Shown here piece by piece: positions 4,945 to 5,075 of a stretch of 5,075 bases of DNA. The notes below the pieces were generated by a model. It saw only the letters and a list, made by a program, of their open reading frames with translations. It was not told the DNA's origin and did not search any database. Source of the stretch: JBBTWO01 sp038062745 (GTDB lineage Bacteria; Patescibacteriota; Microgenomatia; UBA8517); contig JBBTWO010000029.1 of assembly GCA_038062745.1 (NCBI GenBank), positions 1 to 5,075 on the forward strand, in the 5' to 3' direction. How positions within the stretch are numbered: the first letter of the stretch is position 1; each line of letters opens with the position of its first letter. A program made the translations under genes and the position numbers.

Positions 4945-5075
4945 ATGGCAAGAATTGCAGGAGTAGAATTAAACGACAACTGGAAAATTGATTTTGCGTT
5001 AACCCGCATTGAGGGTATTGGCTGGACTTTGTCCAAAAAAGTACTTGCGGCAGTTGGTATGGAAAACACCAAAAG
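4945..5075 (+). CDS. rpsM: 30S ribosomal protein S13 (uS13), 3'-truncated by the window edge
   Basis: S13 sits in the head of the small subunit, contacting the P-site tRNA and forming bridges to the large subunit. Only the first 43 codons are in the window. The MARIAGVEL start and the ALTRIEGIG segment (about residues 18-26) are conserved S13 features. The Asn-Asp-Asn-Trp stretch after the first strand and the Trp following Ile-Gly differ from the E. coli form and recall CPR versions, as far as I remember. The upstream spacer has AGGG (4927-4930), 14 nt before the ATG and too far for a normal SD. Confidence 0.96.
   Translation, partial: MARIAGVELNDNWKIDFALTRIEGIGWTLSKKVLAAVGMENTK

Noticed and set aside
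1..5075. CRISPR arrays, tRNA or rRNA genes, transposases or integrases
   Set aside because: No regularly spaced repeats, tRNA-like folds or mobile-element proteins were seen, and nearly all the sequence is accounted for by + strand genes.

Overview
The window is a bacterial spc/alpha-type ribosomal-protein and translocon cluster, read entirely on the + strand. The order is secY (5' end outside the window), two accessory genes, adk, map, infA, rpmJ and rpsM (3' end outside the window). Coding density is very high: the largest gap is about 80 nt, and adk and map overlap. Codons are AT-biased. No TGA occurs inside the conserved genes, and map ends in TGA, so the standard bacterial code (table 11) applies. 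The compact AT-rich style, the S13 N-terminus and the tail of the 489-residue protein remind me of Candidate Phyla Radiation (Patescibacteria, perhaps Microgenomates) genomes. That placement is an inference from pattern memory, not a search result.

Layout: 1-963 is the C-terminal three quarters of SecY (TM3 to TM10). From 969 to 3065 two genes sit between secY and adk, which are normally adjacent. The first encodes a 489-residue soluble protein with a helical N-terminal two thirds and a C-terminal caspase-like (clan CD cysteine peptidase) domain carrying a Gly-Gly-His-Gly / Ser-Cys dyad. The second encodes a 191-residue pentapeptide-repeat protein with 32 repeats, broken once by an 11-residue basic insert. 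The conserved order resumes with adk, map, infA, rpmJ and the start of rpsM.

Functionally, the conserved genes cover protein export (SecY), nucleotide balance (Adk), N-terminal Met removal (Map) and translation (IF-1, L36, S13). The two inserted genes belong to none of these. A protease-like protein next to a DNA-mimic-type repeat protein in an expression hot spot could be an effector/accessory pair, but nothing in the sequence proves that they act together.

Two regulatory patterns stand out. First, the start codons of both accessory genes and of adk lie 6-8 nt after a TATAAT-like hexamer and lack a good Shine-Dalgarno (SD) sequence, as expected for leaderless transcripts. Second, the only strong SD in the window (AGGAG after infA) does not serve the real rpmJ start. 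It serves an 8-codon mini-ORF in the same frame as rpmJ, lying in a nested inverted repeat and flanked by a TATGAAA direct repeat. This looks like either a 72-nt insertion that displaced rpmJ from its SD or a structured translational control element.
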